From Hyposmocoma kahamanoa (Eukaryota > Arthropoda > Insecta > Lepidoptera > Cosmopterigidae), in NCBI RefSeq assembly GCF_003589595.1, contig NW_020653200.1:549626-613625 (forward strand): a stretch of 64,000 bases of DNA, read 5' to 3'. Shown here piece by piece: positions 1 through 9,900 of this stretch. The first letter of the stretch is position 1. Every line of letters begins with the position of its first letter. The position numbers and the translations under genes were made by a program. Under the pieces are notes generated by a model. The model was not told the origin of the DNA. It did no database searches and worked only from the letters and a program-made list of their open reading frames with translations.

Positions 1-250
1 GATTTGGTGGCACCTTTCTCTGTCGCACAGTCTACAAATGGAACTCCCTTCCAGCGCATGTATTCCCTGCTTCTTAAATATTGAGTCCTTCAAACGAGGC
101 GTGAAGAGGTTCTAGCAGGCATGCAGGGTGGAGCTGGCTAGGGCAATGATTGTATCAACACTGCACTAAGTACCTTCACGTTTGGATTCCACTTTTCATT
201 TAACATCAGGTGGAGTGCAGACATCTGCCTGGCATGTATTGAAATAAAAA
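1..250 (+). mobile_element. 3' terminal fragment of a non-LTR retrotransposon (LINE)
   Basis: The first 120 bases read as a broken version of the LINE reverse-transcriptase C-terminus (W-N-S-L-P-A-H-V-F-P, then S-F-K-R), with stop codons. The same motif occurs at 8158-8403. A 3' untranslated tail with a C-A-T-C-A-G-G-T-G-G-like stretch follows, then an A-rich end near 240-255. The 5' part lies outside the window. It is a dead fragment. Confidence 0.6.
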
Positions 251-270
251 ATAAAATCTTCAACGTATGT

Positions 271-525
271 AAGTTAAATACTGCCATCTTACCTATTTCT
301 GCCGCCAATCAGCAACGTGAGCATGCTGTGTTCCGGTTTTAGGTGGTGAAATTACAGGCACATTTGGATAGTCAACTTATGTCTCCAGGTGACAGACGCA
401 GTCGCAATGACCCTAAGATCTTTGCAATTTAAAGCTCTGAGTGTCACTGCAATTGTCATGGATTGGCGTGTCGCTTACCACCAGGGCTCGATTTGTTCGT
501 TCCGTCACTTGGTATTATAAAAAAA
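271..525 (+). repeat. Repeat family A, copy 1 (SINE or LINE 3' end)
   Basis: This copy shares the ordered blocks CTTACCTATTTCTGCC, GTGAAATTACAGGCAC, GATCTTTGCAATTTA and CGTCACTTGGTATTATAAAA with copies at 962-1127, 13890-14225, 61436-61610 (-) and 63424-63712 (-). It ends in an A-rich tail. I see no tRNA-like A/B boxes, so it may be the 3' end of a LINE or a SINE with a LINE-derived tail. The 84-codon frame across it is incidental. Confidence 0.7.
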
Positions 526-705
526 ATGTTACCGAACACCACATTAGGCCTGTACATGATGGAGCTCGGAGATTTTTGATGATACGTGGGACTTGGACAT
601 GGGTACATGAGTCGTTGAAAAATCAATTCGATAGAATTTTAATGACAGTAGGCGCATCTTTTTTTATACCTAGTTATACTATCTTAGACTCTTAAATGCA
701 CTTAC

Positions 706-871
706 ATTCGCACTTAGGCGATTCTCCGGACCATTCTCCATCAGACTGACAGACGAGACTCGGTTCGCCGATTAGTTTATGTCCTTTTTCGCAGTGGAAG
801 TCGATGGTTGAATGTATGTTGTAGTCGTATGCCTCCATATATCCGCCAGCTGGCACTTTGGGGTCCAGGCA
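706..871 (-). pseudogene. Inverted, 5'-truncated sushi/CCP exon
   Basis: On the minus strand this reads as a CCP domain: first Cys in the stretch C-L-D-P-K-V-P-A-G-G-Y, then D-F-H-C-E-K-G-H-K-L-I-G-E-P, V-C, the signature D-G-E-W-S-G-E-S-P-K-C-E, and a perfect donor (GAAT|GTAAGT at 706/705) in phase 1. Length, Trp-containing signature and donor phase match the CCP exons of the plus-strand gene beginning at 1335, but the orientation is opposite. No phase-1 acceptor is present. At about 871, exactly at the first Cys, the sequence changes to the 3' tail of repeat family A. The exon is therefore broken at its 5' end. It could be a real inverted duplicate, a relic of a neighbouring paralogue, or an assembly inversion. 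Confidence 0.6.
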
Positions 872-915
872 CCAGGTGCATGACTTGATCATTGCGTCAT
901 TTGGTGTTATAAAAA
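871..915 (+). repeat. Repeat family A, truncated 3' tail
   Basis: The stretch GGTGCATGACTTGAT, then GCGTCATTTGGTGTTATAAAA, aligns with the terminal 45 bases of family A (GGCGCACGACTTGTT, CGTCACTTGGTATTATAAAA). Only the tail is present, and it abuts the inverted sushi exon. Confidence 0.55.
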
Positions 916-961
916 AAAAGTAAATCAATAAATATTGTCAATACTTTGTTGATACTTTTGG

Positions 962-1127
962 TTGAATTACAGGCACATGGGACTTGTCAGCTTATATCTC
1001 AGGGTGACGGGCACAGTGGCAGTGATCAGATCTTTGCGATTGTGCAAGACTGTGCAACTGTGTCAGGCGTGTAGCTTACCATCAAGCGCACGACTTGTCC
1101 GTTCCGTCACTTGATAATATAAAAAAA
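962..1127 (+). repeat. Repeat family A, copy 2
   Basis: It begins with GAATTACAGGCACATGGGAC and ends with CCGTCACTTGATAATATAAAA. It is in direct orientation relative to the copy at 271-525. The two copies flank the inverted sushi exon. Confidence 0.7.
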
Positions 1128-1334
1128 ATACTTCTCTTTAGAAAAACAGTAGGCGGCAACAATACAGAAAGCACTTGGAAACTAGTTGGTTTCTTCAGAT
1201 CCATAAAGCGATAATATTTATTTTTACGATGCTGTTCGTGAAAGGGTTAAGGTTTATTTTTTTGGCATTATATTATGGAACTCTAAACTGTATTTGATAA
1301 TTTCTTTACGACTTATGTTGCGTTATTTTTTCAG

Positions 1335-1571
1335 AAATTCGTTGCCCAGAACCAGTAGTCGCAGAAAACAGTATTGTCTCTGTTACTGGAAACGATCGCA
1401 TGCACGGTCGCACACTTATCCGTACGTCTGTATCCACAAATAGTGGGAATACGTATAGAATCGGCGCTCTGGTGAAGTACCGGTGCGAACGAGGTTACAA
1501 AGTGATTGGAGAAAGTCTATCGACCTGCGAGGATAATGGACAATGGAGTGGTGTCACACCAAAGTGTCAAT
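1335..1571 (+). CDS. fw: Sushi/CCP exon 1 of this window
   Basis: The acceptor TTTTTTCAG ends at 1334 and the donor GTAAGT begins at 1572. The exon is 2 + 78 codons + 1 nt, phase 1 to phase 1. It encodes E-I-R-C-P-E-P at the start, an inserted loop of about 20 residues, then Y-R-C-E-R-G-Y-K-V-I-G and the CCP signature D-N-G-Q-W-S-G-V-T-P-K-C. All four canonical Cys and the Trp are present. At about 79 residues it is longer than the usual 60 because of the loop N-D-R-M-H-G-R-T-L-I-R-T. Confidence 0.85.
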
Positions 1572-2904
1572 GTAAGTAATAAAACCTTAGACTATGGAAA
1601 AAAACTGACATTTGACGAAAAAATTAATTTGTCAAAGAACATTTGACTTTTGAGCACTGAACCACACCTCGGACACTCCATACAACGGTCGAAAATTATT
1701 TACTTACTGCTACTACATACAGCAAGGCGCTATCTGCACACGCGCAAATGTGTGCGTGAAGTGGCAGGGTTACCCATGACTTGCTCGTACTATTACGTTA
1801 CGTGGTCAGAGCGGCAACGTAGCGAAAATTCTAACGCGAATCTGTTATCTATAATTCTATTATAGTTTCCTAGTAATTATACATGTTGATTTATATCGAC
1901 ATAATATTATATTTTTCATTAATTCACTAACTAGAATAATATTGATGATTTATTTAAAAAATATATTATAAGCACTTTGGACAGGTACCTTTAAAAAAGG
2001 TAACCAAAGTATGTGAAATTGCGTGAAATCTTTATCATTACCTAGTTAATAATTAGGTATATTCACTACGTAATATTTATCGGCAATAAAAATAGAAAAT
2101 TCGAGAACCCTTGTCTAGCTCACGAAGTTATGGCGTCTTATTATATTGATATAATAAATCTGTATTATATATTACTCTGCACTAAAGAAAACCATAACTG
2201 AATGAGTCTCAGACATAAGTTTATTTACTTACTACGTTTCATCTCTTAGAAAACGAAAGAAACTCCTCTCTTTATCCCGTTTAGATGATTATAACCAGCC
2301 GTACTCAGCACAATTCACGACCATTATAAATAGTAACTTAAATGATGTTATATATTAACGCACAAATTTCGTAATTAATAAATGAAAACTATATTCAAAT
2401 CAAAACCGTCTTAGCGCGAAAACGGCTCGCCGACAGCCTTGTTCTCGTTCAGTCAATGTGACCGTCAATGTGTGGGGCGTGGTGTGGTATCTAAAGCTAG
2501 GGAGTGGCGGAGAGTGTCCGTTCTCATTACTTATTTATTCTCTGACTGAACCAAAATATCTATAAAAACAAAATCTGTGCCATTTATAAAAAAGCAATTA
2601 ATGAATCCGGGGTAAAAATCGAATATGAATTAAATAGAGCAGATAAAATGACGAAATGTCACAGGGATCATTTTATCTCTAGGTGTACAAGTGATAATCA
2701 TATTTTGTCGGATTCAAAACGGGCTTACTGCAACTCGTATAGTCTTAAACTTGTATAGTCTTGGATTGCGAACAAATACGTATCGGATGTAGTGTGCAAC
2801 CGCGTTTCTAAATAAAATCGACCACTTCGTTTCGTTTGATATTTTTTACTGCTAACTGTCATGTGAAAAAAAAAACTTTTAAATTTATTCACAACTTCTA
2901 TCAG

Positions 2905-3084
2905 ATGTGGACTGCGGCAACCCAGGGCGTCTGGAGAACGGAAAGGTTACCTTGGCCACCAACGCGACGTATTACGGAGCAGCAGCATTATACGAGTGTG
3001 AGAAGCACTGGAAACTCGACGGTGTATCGAGAAGACTCTGTCAGGACAATGGCACTTGGAGCTCAGAAGCTCCAGTTTGCAAAG
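2905..3084 (+). CDS. fw: Sushi/CCP exon 2
   Basis: The acceptor TATCAG ends at 2904 and the donor GTTAGA begins at 3085 (a non-consensus but usable GT site). The exon is 2 + 59 codons + 1 nt, phase 1 to phase 1. It encodes V-D-C-G-N-P-G-R-L-E-N-G-K, Y-E-C-E-K-H-W-K-L and N-G-T-W-S-S-E-A-P-V-C-K. This is a standard CCP module of about 60 residues with four Cys and the conserved Trp. The Met in the first full codons of the open frame is not a start. Confidence 0.9.
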
Positions 3085-3254
3085 GTTAGAGGATTGCCGT
3101 TGATAAAACTAACAAACCTAAATAAATCCCTAACTTATAACTAACTAGCCAATAGAAAGAGTCGCAGAGGATCTGCCATTCGACTGAGCCAAAATGAGAC
3201 AGTTTCGAGTGAGATATAAATAAGATTTTAAAATGCTAATTGAATTCATTAATA

Positions 3255-3365
3255 CAAAGATCGAACACTAAAATAAAATTCCTTAGATCCGGTTGGATTC
3301 GAACCAACGTCTTCCAGCAAACTGTGCCAGACGCTATGCCAACTAAGCGACGCAACGAACTAGCG
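3255..3365 (-). repeat. tRNA-derived SINE, family C (intronic)
   Basis: On the minus strand the sequence reads TTAGTTGGCATAGCG (A-box-like), about 30 bases, then GGTTCGAATCC (B box), followed by GATCTAAGGAATTTTATTTT and GTGTTCGATCTTTGTAT. No acceptor stem can be formed, so this is a SINE head and not a functional tRNA. A second copy with the same tail is at 42284-42400 (-). It lies in the intron between the second and third sushi exons. Confidence 0.65.
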
Positions 3366-3620
3366 GACCATTTCTATATTGCAGATCTTTCTTTTTGGTT
3401 TTTAAAGACTTTGTCGTAGATGGCGATCTGTGGGAAATCTATGAAAGCTTTTCTATTGAATTTCTTTCAAACCAAAACTTATACCAACTTACAGGACTAA
3501 TTAGAAAATGATTTAAATGTCCATTAATTTTCTCCGAAACTATTGGACGTATACAAAATTCACAATACTATATACAAATTCAAACCACAGATACGCTAAA
3601 GTTAGGTTTTTTTTTCTCAG

Positions 3621-3806
3621 AAATTACGTGTCCAGATCCAACAATCCAAGCCAAGGGCAGCACAGGCTTGGTCGTGGTCACTACCACGCTGAGTATCGGC
3701 GGAGAGGCCCACTACCGCTGCGAACGAGGTTACAGCATTAAGGGAAACCAGACTAGGAGTTGTCTCTCCAGAGGCCAGTGGAACGGGTCACCGCCTGTCT
3801 GTTTCC
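3621..3806 (+). CDS. fw: Sushi/CCP exon 3
   Basis: A strong polypyrimidine tract and CTCAG end at 3620; the donor GTAAGT begins at 3807. The exon is 2 + 61 codons + 1 nt, phase 1 to phase 1. It encodes E-I-T-C-P-D-P, G-G-E-A-H-Y-R-C-E-R-G-Y and R-G-Q-W-N-G-S-P-P-V-C, a complete CCP module. An overlapping 74-codon frame in another phase (3517-3741) is a shadow. Confidence 0.88.
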
Positions 3807-4071
3807 GTAAGTAGTTTACAATCAAATTGACAAGATGATAGAACCACAAGAATATCAACCTTTATATATTATAGCCTATTTTTATTACAGCCTTTATTGT
3901 TATATATTTTCTTTGCCTACCACGATAGAAAAAAGGCTTGAAGTGTATGTATATGTGTTGCTCATCATCTCGAATTAATTTCGTTCACCTCATGTCAATT
4001 GGAAGTCCCTAATTTGGGGCGACAAAATGATCCAATTGTCTGGCGTTTTATAACAAAGTATTGGTTCACAG

Positions 4072-4360
4072 CGATCGACTGCAAGGCACCAGGGACAATT
4101 GACAACGGGCGAATCATTACATCAAATGGATCTACCCTCTTCGGGAGCTCCATTGAGTATCACTGCCTGCCGCAGTTCCAACGAGTCGGCCCATTCCTTA
4201 GAAAATGCATGGACGATGGGAAGTGGTCCGGTGAAGAACCAAGCTGTGAACTGGTCTCGAATGAGGCGAGTGACAGTGGAACGCTACCGCTCAGTGTGGG
4301 CGTCGGATGTGGAGTGGTTCTTTTCTTGCTTATATTGCTGGGAGTCATTTATTTGAGACT
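4072..4360 (+). CDS. fw: Sushi/CCP exon 4 plus transmembrane helix
   Basis: The acceptor TTCACAG ends at 4071 and the donor GTAAGT begins at 4361. The exon is 2 + 95 codons + 2 nt, in phase 1 and out phase 2. The CCP module runs I-D-C-K-A-P-G-T-I-D-N-G-R through D-D-G-K-W-S-G-E-E-P-S-C. A short linker (E-L-V-S-N-E-A-S-D-S-G) follows, then about 22 hydrophobic residues (V-G-V-G-C-G-V-V-L-F-L-L-I-L-L-G-V-I-Y) ending in Leu-Arg. The position predicts a type I membrane protein with its CCP domains outside the cell. Confidence 0.88.
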
Positions 4361-4492
4361 GTAAGTATTTTTACAAGTTATTTTCCTTGGAGTAGGATTG
4401 GAATTAGACTATCCACGATAAGAATTCTTATACAATTTATTAATGCAATTGCATTCTTAGAATCTACTTCATTTAGACATTTCGTTTTACAG

Positions 4493-4769
4493 TAGGAAGG
4501 CAACGCCAGTGAAGAATACGGAAAACGTAGAAGGCGCTGAAAGGAAGGAAGACCAAAATGCTGCTGTGATGAGCTACGCTACCTTGCACGACACTAACGG
4601 AAGACATATCTACGACCACGTCACCGATAATGTGTATGATTCTCCGTACAGTGAGAGATTAGCAGACAATGTAACTTATGGCAGAAGAAGCGACACCGAC
4701 TCTGCTTATGAGCCCGAGCCTACGGGGCCCAATGCTGTAGTCACCATCAACGGCGTCGCTGTACGTTGA
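4493..4769 (+). CDS. fw: Terminal exon: cytoplasmic tail, stop TGA at 4767-4769
   Basis: The acceptor TTTTACAG ends at 4492. With CT from the previous exon it gives L-R-K-A-T-P-V-K, a basic stop-transfer sequence. The tail is about 90 residues, acidic and polar, with seven Tyr in short motifs: S-Y-A-T-L, I-Y-D-H-V, V-Y-D-S-P, Y-S-E-R, T-Y-G-R-R and A-Y-E-P-E. It ends V-T-I-N-G-V-A-V-R. Y-D-x-P resembles a Crk/Nck-type SH2 ligand and Y-A-T-L an ITIM-like core. These are motif resemblances, not proof of phosphorylation. No frameshifts are seen. Confidence 0.85.
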
Positions 4770-5390
4770 GCCGCAACTCCGCAGGACAGTGATATTAAAA
4801 CTCGAGTTATCCGGCTCGAAGGACCATTTCCATAGGTAACCACGATCGATCCAATGTGTCATATGACGTAGTCGATGTTTTAAATTAATTTTATTTGTTA
4901 TCGGTTCAAAAAATGTTCCTGAGAATTTGCCAAGTCGTTACCTCGGATTTTTTAGTGTTTTTTTTGCATTAGTGACAAAATTTTCAGCAACGGTTACCAT
5001 TTTCCCTAGACGTCGAGTATATTAACTGTATTAGCGTAAGTATAGTTGTGTTTATTTTGTGAATACAAAAATGAAGGAAGTGTTCGTGTGATCACCAACC
5101 CTTACTAGGTATTGTACCAAAGATGTAAATGTGTTGGATTTTTTACATAATAATTATATAGCGGACTACAATTCTCTGTCAATAATAACAATATTGCTTG
5201 CATAATAAATGCGGTTGTGTCAAAAGTATAAATAATGCTTTCACTTCAAAATTGTATAAATAAACTAAACGTATTTAATGAACTGAAAGTATTAACACAT
5301 AGTTAAGTGAATTTTTATTATGAATGAAAATTAATGTATTTATTGTTGTACCGTGTATTGGTAGGTAAATAAATTTTGATGCCAAAATAA
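4770..5390 (+). other. 3' UTR and polyadenylation candidates of the sushi gene
   Basis: AT-rich sequence follows the stop codon. AATAAA hexamers occur at 5204-5209, 5259-5264 and 5368-5373. Any could define the transcript end; the sequence does not distinguish them. No ORF or repeat is recognised here. Confidence 0.5.
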
Positions 5391-5399
5391 TACTGCTAT

Positions 5400-7760
5400 C
5401 GCTTGGTAGAATAGGTCTTTTTTGTAGTTCTAGATTTTTTCAATTTCATTCTTTTGTTTAGCTTAGTATAGTAAACTGTGTTATAAAACCGCTGATTTAC
5501 AATTTTCTACGTTTAGACGTAACTGATTGGAGAGATCTATGTCCATTGGTGGTTCGTTAAAGATTTTCTTCTCGTCAGATTAGATTTTTTAAATATAATT
5601 TTATAAATTTAAGCCATACATAGTGTCAAAATTCGCCAAACAAAATACTATGTGTTTTAAAAGTAGTGTAATATCTGTCTACATGACCCTTAGCTATATG
5701 AATAACATTTAAAAGCTAGCTAGATCATGATAAGGCTAGTCACAGACGCATTAATGCTCACTACATTCCTGATTAGGAACGCTCTGTAGGACAATAGGAA
5801 GAGATAGCTCCGCCATATTGTCATAGTCAAATAGGAACAAGTCTGGTAGCTCTACATTAAAGTGCGCGCTCGCCATGCGCCGTGTACGGATGGGTGCTCT
5901 AGCGCTACACAACACTGGTCGTCTCAACGTGCATTTAATTATTATGCGAATGTGTGCGTCTCGGTTGCGCGCACATACAAGATGCGCTGTTATGAGATAC
6001 GGAGTTGCCCTACTTGTTCTTATTCTATGGTCTCTATTTTTTGAAGACAGAGTAAAATGACAGTTCTTTTGCGCAAAAGTGTTGCCCGCTTGTGAGTAAC
6101 TAGTGATTGCAGTCCGTAAATATTCTATTGGTTATCGACTGAATATTGACCACGTTTGTGGAATAAATAACCGAACTTGTTTCATTTGAATCGTCGTCGA
6201 TTATTCATCCAATTACTGAGCATAAGTTCATTTGAATTGTCCATTTTTGCGAGTTCATACATACATACATTGTATTTAGAACCATGTTTATGAATAAAAA
6301 TACAAAGAGGAAACATATTTTAAAGTTTTTCATTTTAATTCAATATAGTTAATCAAATCCGGCTATTCTTGTTAACACGTGTATATGATCAAAATTGATC
6401 TCGACAATGGTAGGTCAACTGTCAAAAGAAGAATAAAGAAGGCAATAACGCAATTAGTAATCATTAAAATGTCGTAACATTCACAATTCAGTCATTTTTG
6501 GCAAAATTTTATCTCCTTTCACAATGTATCGATAAATCTATCGACAACAACTACGTAACTATTTAAAATTTTATGAAAACTAACAACCCTAGAACTGTCA
6601 TTTTACTCCGTCTTCAAAAATGACATAGTATGCTGTTGTCGCAATTTCTAAATGACGTCTCCATACAACTCCCATAAAAATTAACATTTTTATATTTACG
6701 CCACCGACAGCGTATGGACCTTCCACAGTAAACTTTGCCTAATTACAAAAATAAGTATCAATTTAAAATTCTAGTAACATCACAATGTGCCTGTTATATC
6801 AATGTATTTTTTATATTCTTTTTGTAAATAGTAGATAAGTATACATAGTAAGTAGAAATCGAATACATCACTGCCTCCTTTGACACACTGAACGGAGCCA
6901 GGCACTATATAAGCCAAGCCCATGACCACTGACCACATAGTCCAGGCTTTACGCGTTAACAATATTCTCATCTTGCATTACATATAACACACAGTGTAAC
7001 TGTGAACATATACCATACGTATTCCTATACTACAAATATACGAGTATAACTAGGCGGTCGAAGCTCTGCCGGAGCGCAGCAGTCTTTCTTATTTTTTTGT
7101 TTCTTTTTTTTTCACAATTAAATTTAATATTTTCCCTTAAAATGGTGACCTTTGATCTAGATTATCTCAAGTCACATATCGAAATAAACAATTTCATTGG
7201 ATTTCAAAAAAATTTTTCTCGCTGCGTTTCGATAAGTATACTCGTACGTAGTATGTATAAATATAGATTTAAGAAATTACCGAATTCTTGTTTATCTACA
7301 AACCAAAATATTTAAAATAAAAAAATAACACTTCTCCTCCTCTTTAAAGATCTACACTTTAATTTTATACAACTTATAAATTTTGTTACAGTTTTACAAA
7401 TAAAAAATAATTGTAATTTTACATTATCTCTACAACTTTATGTTAAATAAATTCTTTGGTTATTGTATGAACTTTGTTTTATTTTGAACTGTATATTATT
7501 TAACTTAGAAAAAATTGTGTTATTCCCGCCGACATTACACTGTACCTACTACGGTTTTCAATAATTTTTTGTCCCGCAAAGGAAAATTGAAACTAGGTGC
7601 TGTCTCAAAAATCCCAGAAGCTATTTCACGGCAGGCAGCTATCCATACTTATAGGCTAGGCAATTAGGTAGACAATACAAGATATTTTAATCAAGTTCTT
7701 TAATAATTGAAATTATAAAATAAAAAATTGGAATGTATAAGTAATTGTATACGTAATAAT
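5400..7760. other. Intergenic AT-rich region without recognised genes
   Basis: It contains no exon-like sequence. One structure stands out: near-perfect inverted copies of about 30 bases at 6037-6066 and 6591-6620, which may be the ends of a non-autonomous DNA element of about 0.6 kb. Overlapping 60-codon frames at 5862-6060 are incidental. Confidence 0.4.
6037..6620. mobile_element. Candidate non-autonomous DNA element with ~30-bp inverted ends
   Basis: TTTTTGAAGACAGAGTAAAA (6037 onward, continuing TGACAGTTCT) is inverted as AGAACTGTCATTTTACTCCG (6591 onward), with about one mismatch over 30 bases. No transposase frame lies between. The inverted arms could be outer or inner repeats; no target duplication was identified. 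Confidence 0.45.
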
Positions 7761-7965
7761 CTCAGTACAGAGTACTAAGAAAACCGACCTCAACAGTACG
7801 TGGAATTACATATGATTACCAAGTTTTATTGAAATCGGTTACCGGAAAGTGCGCAAACCCGGATTCATCCCCTAGTTCGCCACTATACGGGACTTGACAC
7901 AGGAGATAATAAAAATCGATTCTCACTACCCAAAATATATTGAGAGAGAAACGCCTTAAATTGGA

Positions 7966-8085
7966 GAATAACAAAATCAACCATTGAAGTAATTGCTCCT
8001 TATAATAAAAATACATAAAATGTTATAAGTAGCGCCTAAATTTTATTATAAGGAACAATTATTTCAATGGTTGATTTTGCTATTC
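7966..8085. repeat. 45-bp inverted repeat with a 30-base loop
   Basis: The left arm 7966-8010 and right arm 8041-8085 are reverse complements with three mismatches. The arms contain AAAATCAACCATTGAAG and its complement. The structure could be a small fold-back element or a local templated inversion. Confidence 0.8.
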
Positions 8086-8157
8086 ATCAATCTTCATGCG
8101 TGGACAACCACCCCGAACAGAGGTGGATGATTTCCTTCAAAATTAAATGGGACCACT

Positions 8158-8520
8158 ATGGAGGTCCCATTTAATCTTATCCCTTCCTCTCCTTTCCATC
8201 AGCGGACCACCCGTGCCGGACTGCGTTGCCACAGTTGGACGGTCAGTTCAATACCGTCCCGCACTAAAAAGTTTGGCAATTCGTTTTTATGCCGAACCAT
8301 CAAATTGTGGAACCAACTCCCGGCGCATGTATTCCCTCCCCTCTATAACATCGGGTCCTTCAAACGTAGTGTGAAGAAGCATTTGGCCAGACCGGCAAAA
8401 TGATAGTGACGGAGTGAAGATATTTGTGTTGTCCATCCGTTACTCTCATCTCTGGACTGTATTCGCACTTTCCACCATCAGGCGCGGTGCAATCATTTTG
8501 CCGAGTCGCAATAAAAAAAA
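8158..8520 (+). mobile_element. LINE 3' end (Jockey/CR1-like), 5'-truncated, nested
   Basis: An open stretch of about 80 codons resembles the C-terminus of LINE reverse transcriptases: S-P-F-H-Q-R-T-T-R-A-G near the start, then W-N-Q-L-P-A-H-V-F-P and S-F-K-R-S-V-K-K-H-L. A short 3' UTR with CATCAGGCGCGGTGC and an A-rich tail (8507-8524) follows. The host repeat resumes immediately with GTACCCTCTTTCC. This is a typical 5'-truncated retrotransposed copy; no RT catalytic motif is included. Confidence 0.75.
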
Positions 8521-8659
8521 AAAAAAGTACCCTCTTTCCAGCAACTACAAAGAATCATGAAAATCGGTTCCCAAATACTGGAGTTATCGCGTAACAGACA
8601 TACAAAAAAAACATACAGTCGCATTGAGAACCTCCTCCTTTTTTGAAGTCGGTTAATTA

Positions 8660-9759
8660 AAACAAATCAAATAGCAATTGACAACGTCACCAGAGGACGT
8701 GGCCTAATTTATACGCTCTCACACACAAACTTAAAACTTTCAGTCAAATGGAATTACAATTTTCTACATTTTTCCATAATTGATTTTGGTAAATGATAAA
8801 TAATAAAGTGAACAACACGGTTTTGTAAGTAAAACTCTTGCTTTTTATTGTATAAAATTGACAAGACACCAAGAATGCAACGAGAGTTAAGTATAACATA
8901 GTAATAATAAATACTTATTATCTTCGTTACTTTACAATATTCATTAGTAAGTACCATAGATATATAGTAAGTACTCAAGTCCTTGTAGAAGAAGTGACAT
9001 GAGCCGAATGACGTGCTAATATGGAAGTGATTTTTCATTTTGCTTAATTTGTTACTTACAGAAATTATTGTAATTGCCGATCGACAACCCGATCGGTGTG
9101 GACCTTGTGACTATGCTGACCTACTTTGTAGTCATCCCACCATTCTAAACCACTTATTTTTTAAATTTTGAATCATTCTCGATTTCTCTTTTCCCATTAC
9201 GTTAGTCCGATCGGACTTATTCCTCAATAAAATTCCGCCTAATATTAATATAATATACATAAACTATTAGTACTGCCGTGAATGAAACTATTAAATACAT
9301 GTACACTTTATTCTGAAATCTAATTAATTACGTCACCGTAATATGGATATGGAATACACAAACGTCACCAGGATGGAATTCAAACCTGGAGATTAATCCT
9401 ATTATTGCAAATGAAAATTTTACTATTACATCGTAAAATTTGCATTTGTAATAGCAAATCAAGTATTTGGTTTTGCGTCGCGCAAACGTGTGTCTTGTAT
9501 TGGATACAAACGACCGACAACTAGAAGCGAATATATTTTCATACAAATTGCGGTTGCCGCAACCGGCGACTGTATCGATTTCATATCAATTGCATGAAAC
9601 TAGAACATTTAGGCCATCGTCAAAAGCAGACTTAAAATAAAAAAAAACAATGTTTTCTGATATGATTCAAAGTAGTCTCAAATGAAAGGTACCATATACA
9701 ATGGAAATTGTTTCACTCCACGGCATTAGCAGGCTATTTTTTGAAAAATCGTACCTTAT
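8660..9759. other. Intergenic, nothing recognised
   Basis: AT-rich sequence with no exon-like composition, repeats or RNA genes that I can support. Confidence 0.4.
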
Positions 9760-9900
9760 GGCTCAAGTCACAATGGCGCAGAGTCGAAGCGTCGCGACGC
9801 ATCATGTTTTTCGCCTATGGCATATTCATCTCTATTTTCCCATAAGTAAGGTACAAATTTGTGTGTTGCAAATATGGAAACGGGCGTCGACGCGCCTCAA
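9760..9900 (+). repeat. MITE family E, partial copy
   Basis: GGCGCAGAGTCGAAGCGTCG, CATGTTTTTCGCCTATGGCA and ACAAATTTGTGTGTTGCAAA match, in inverted orientation, the right two-thirds of the complete element at 11375-11608. The far inverted end is missing. Confidence 0.6.

Larger units (their letters stand above)
1335..4769 (+). other. fw: Gene locus (3' part): sushi-domain transmembrane protein, Furrowed-like
   Basis: Five exons join in frame: 1335-1571, 2905-3084, 3621-3806, 4072-4360 and 4493-4769. Each of the first four encodes one CCP (sushi) module, entered in phase 1, as is usual for shuffled extracellular modules. The fourth exon continues into a juxtamembrane Ser/Glu stretch and a hydrophobic helix (L-P-L-S-V-G-V-G-C-G-V-V-L-F-L-L-I-L-L-G). 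The fifth encodes a tail of about 90 residues ending V-T-I-N-G-V-A-V-R. CCP repeats, one TM and a short conserved tail fit insect Furrowed, a selectin-like adhesion protein with a C-type lectin domain and many sushi repeats. The lectin domain would lie left of the window. The assignment is by architecture and remembered family features, without a search; another multi-CCP membrane protein is possible. Confidence 0.6.
7764..8660 (+). mobile_element. Dispersed DNA repeat D with a nested LINE tail
   Basis: It starts near AACCGACCTCAACAG and ends with GAACCTCCTCC and TTGAAGTCGGTTAA. Inverted AACCGAC-T-C-A-A-type ends suggest a TIR element. Internal blocks (CGGATTCATCCCCTAG, GTACCCTCTTTCCA, GGAGTTATCGCGTAAC) recur in the relative at 48483-50080. 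The element is interrupted at about 8160-8520 by a LINE 3' end, and contains an internal 45-bp inverted repeat at 7966-8085. Confidence 0.55.

Noticed and set aside
2836..3144. 102-codon frame overlapping the second sushi exon
   Set aside because: Wrong phase; the CCP reading lies in the other frame and is supported by splice sites and four Cys.
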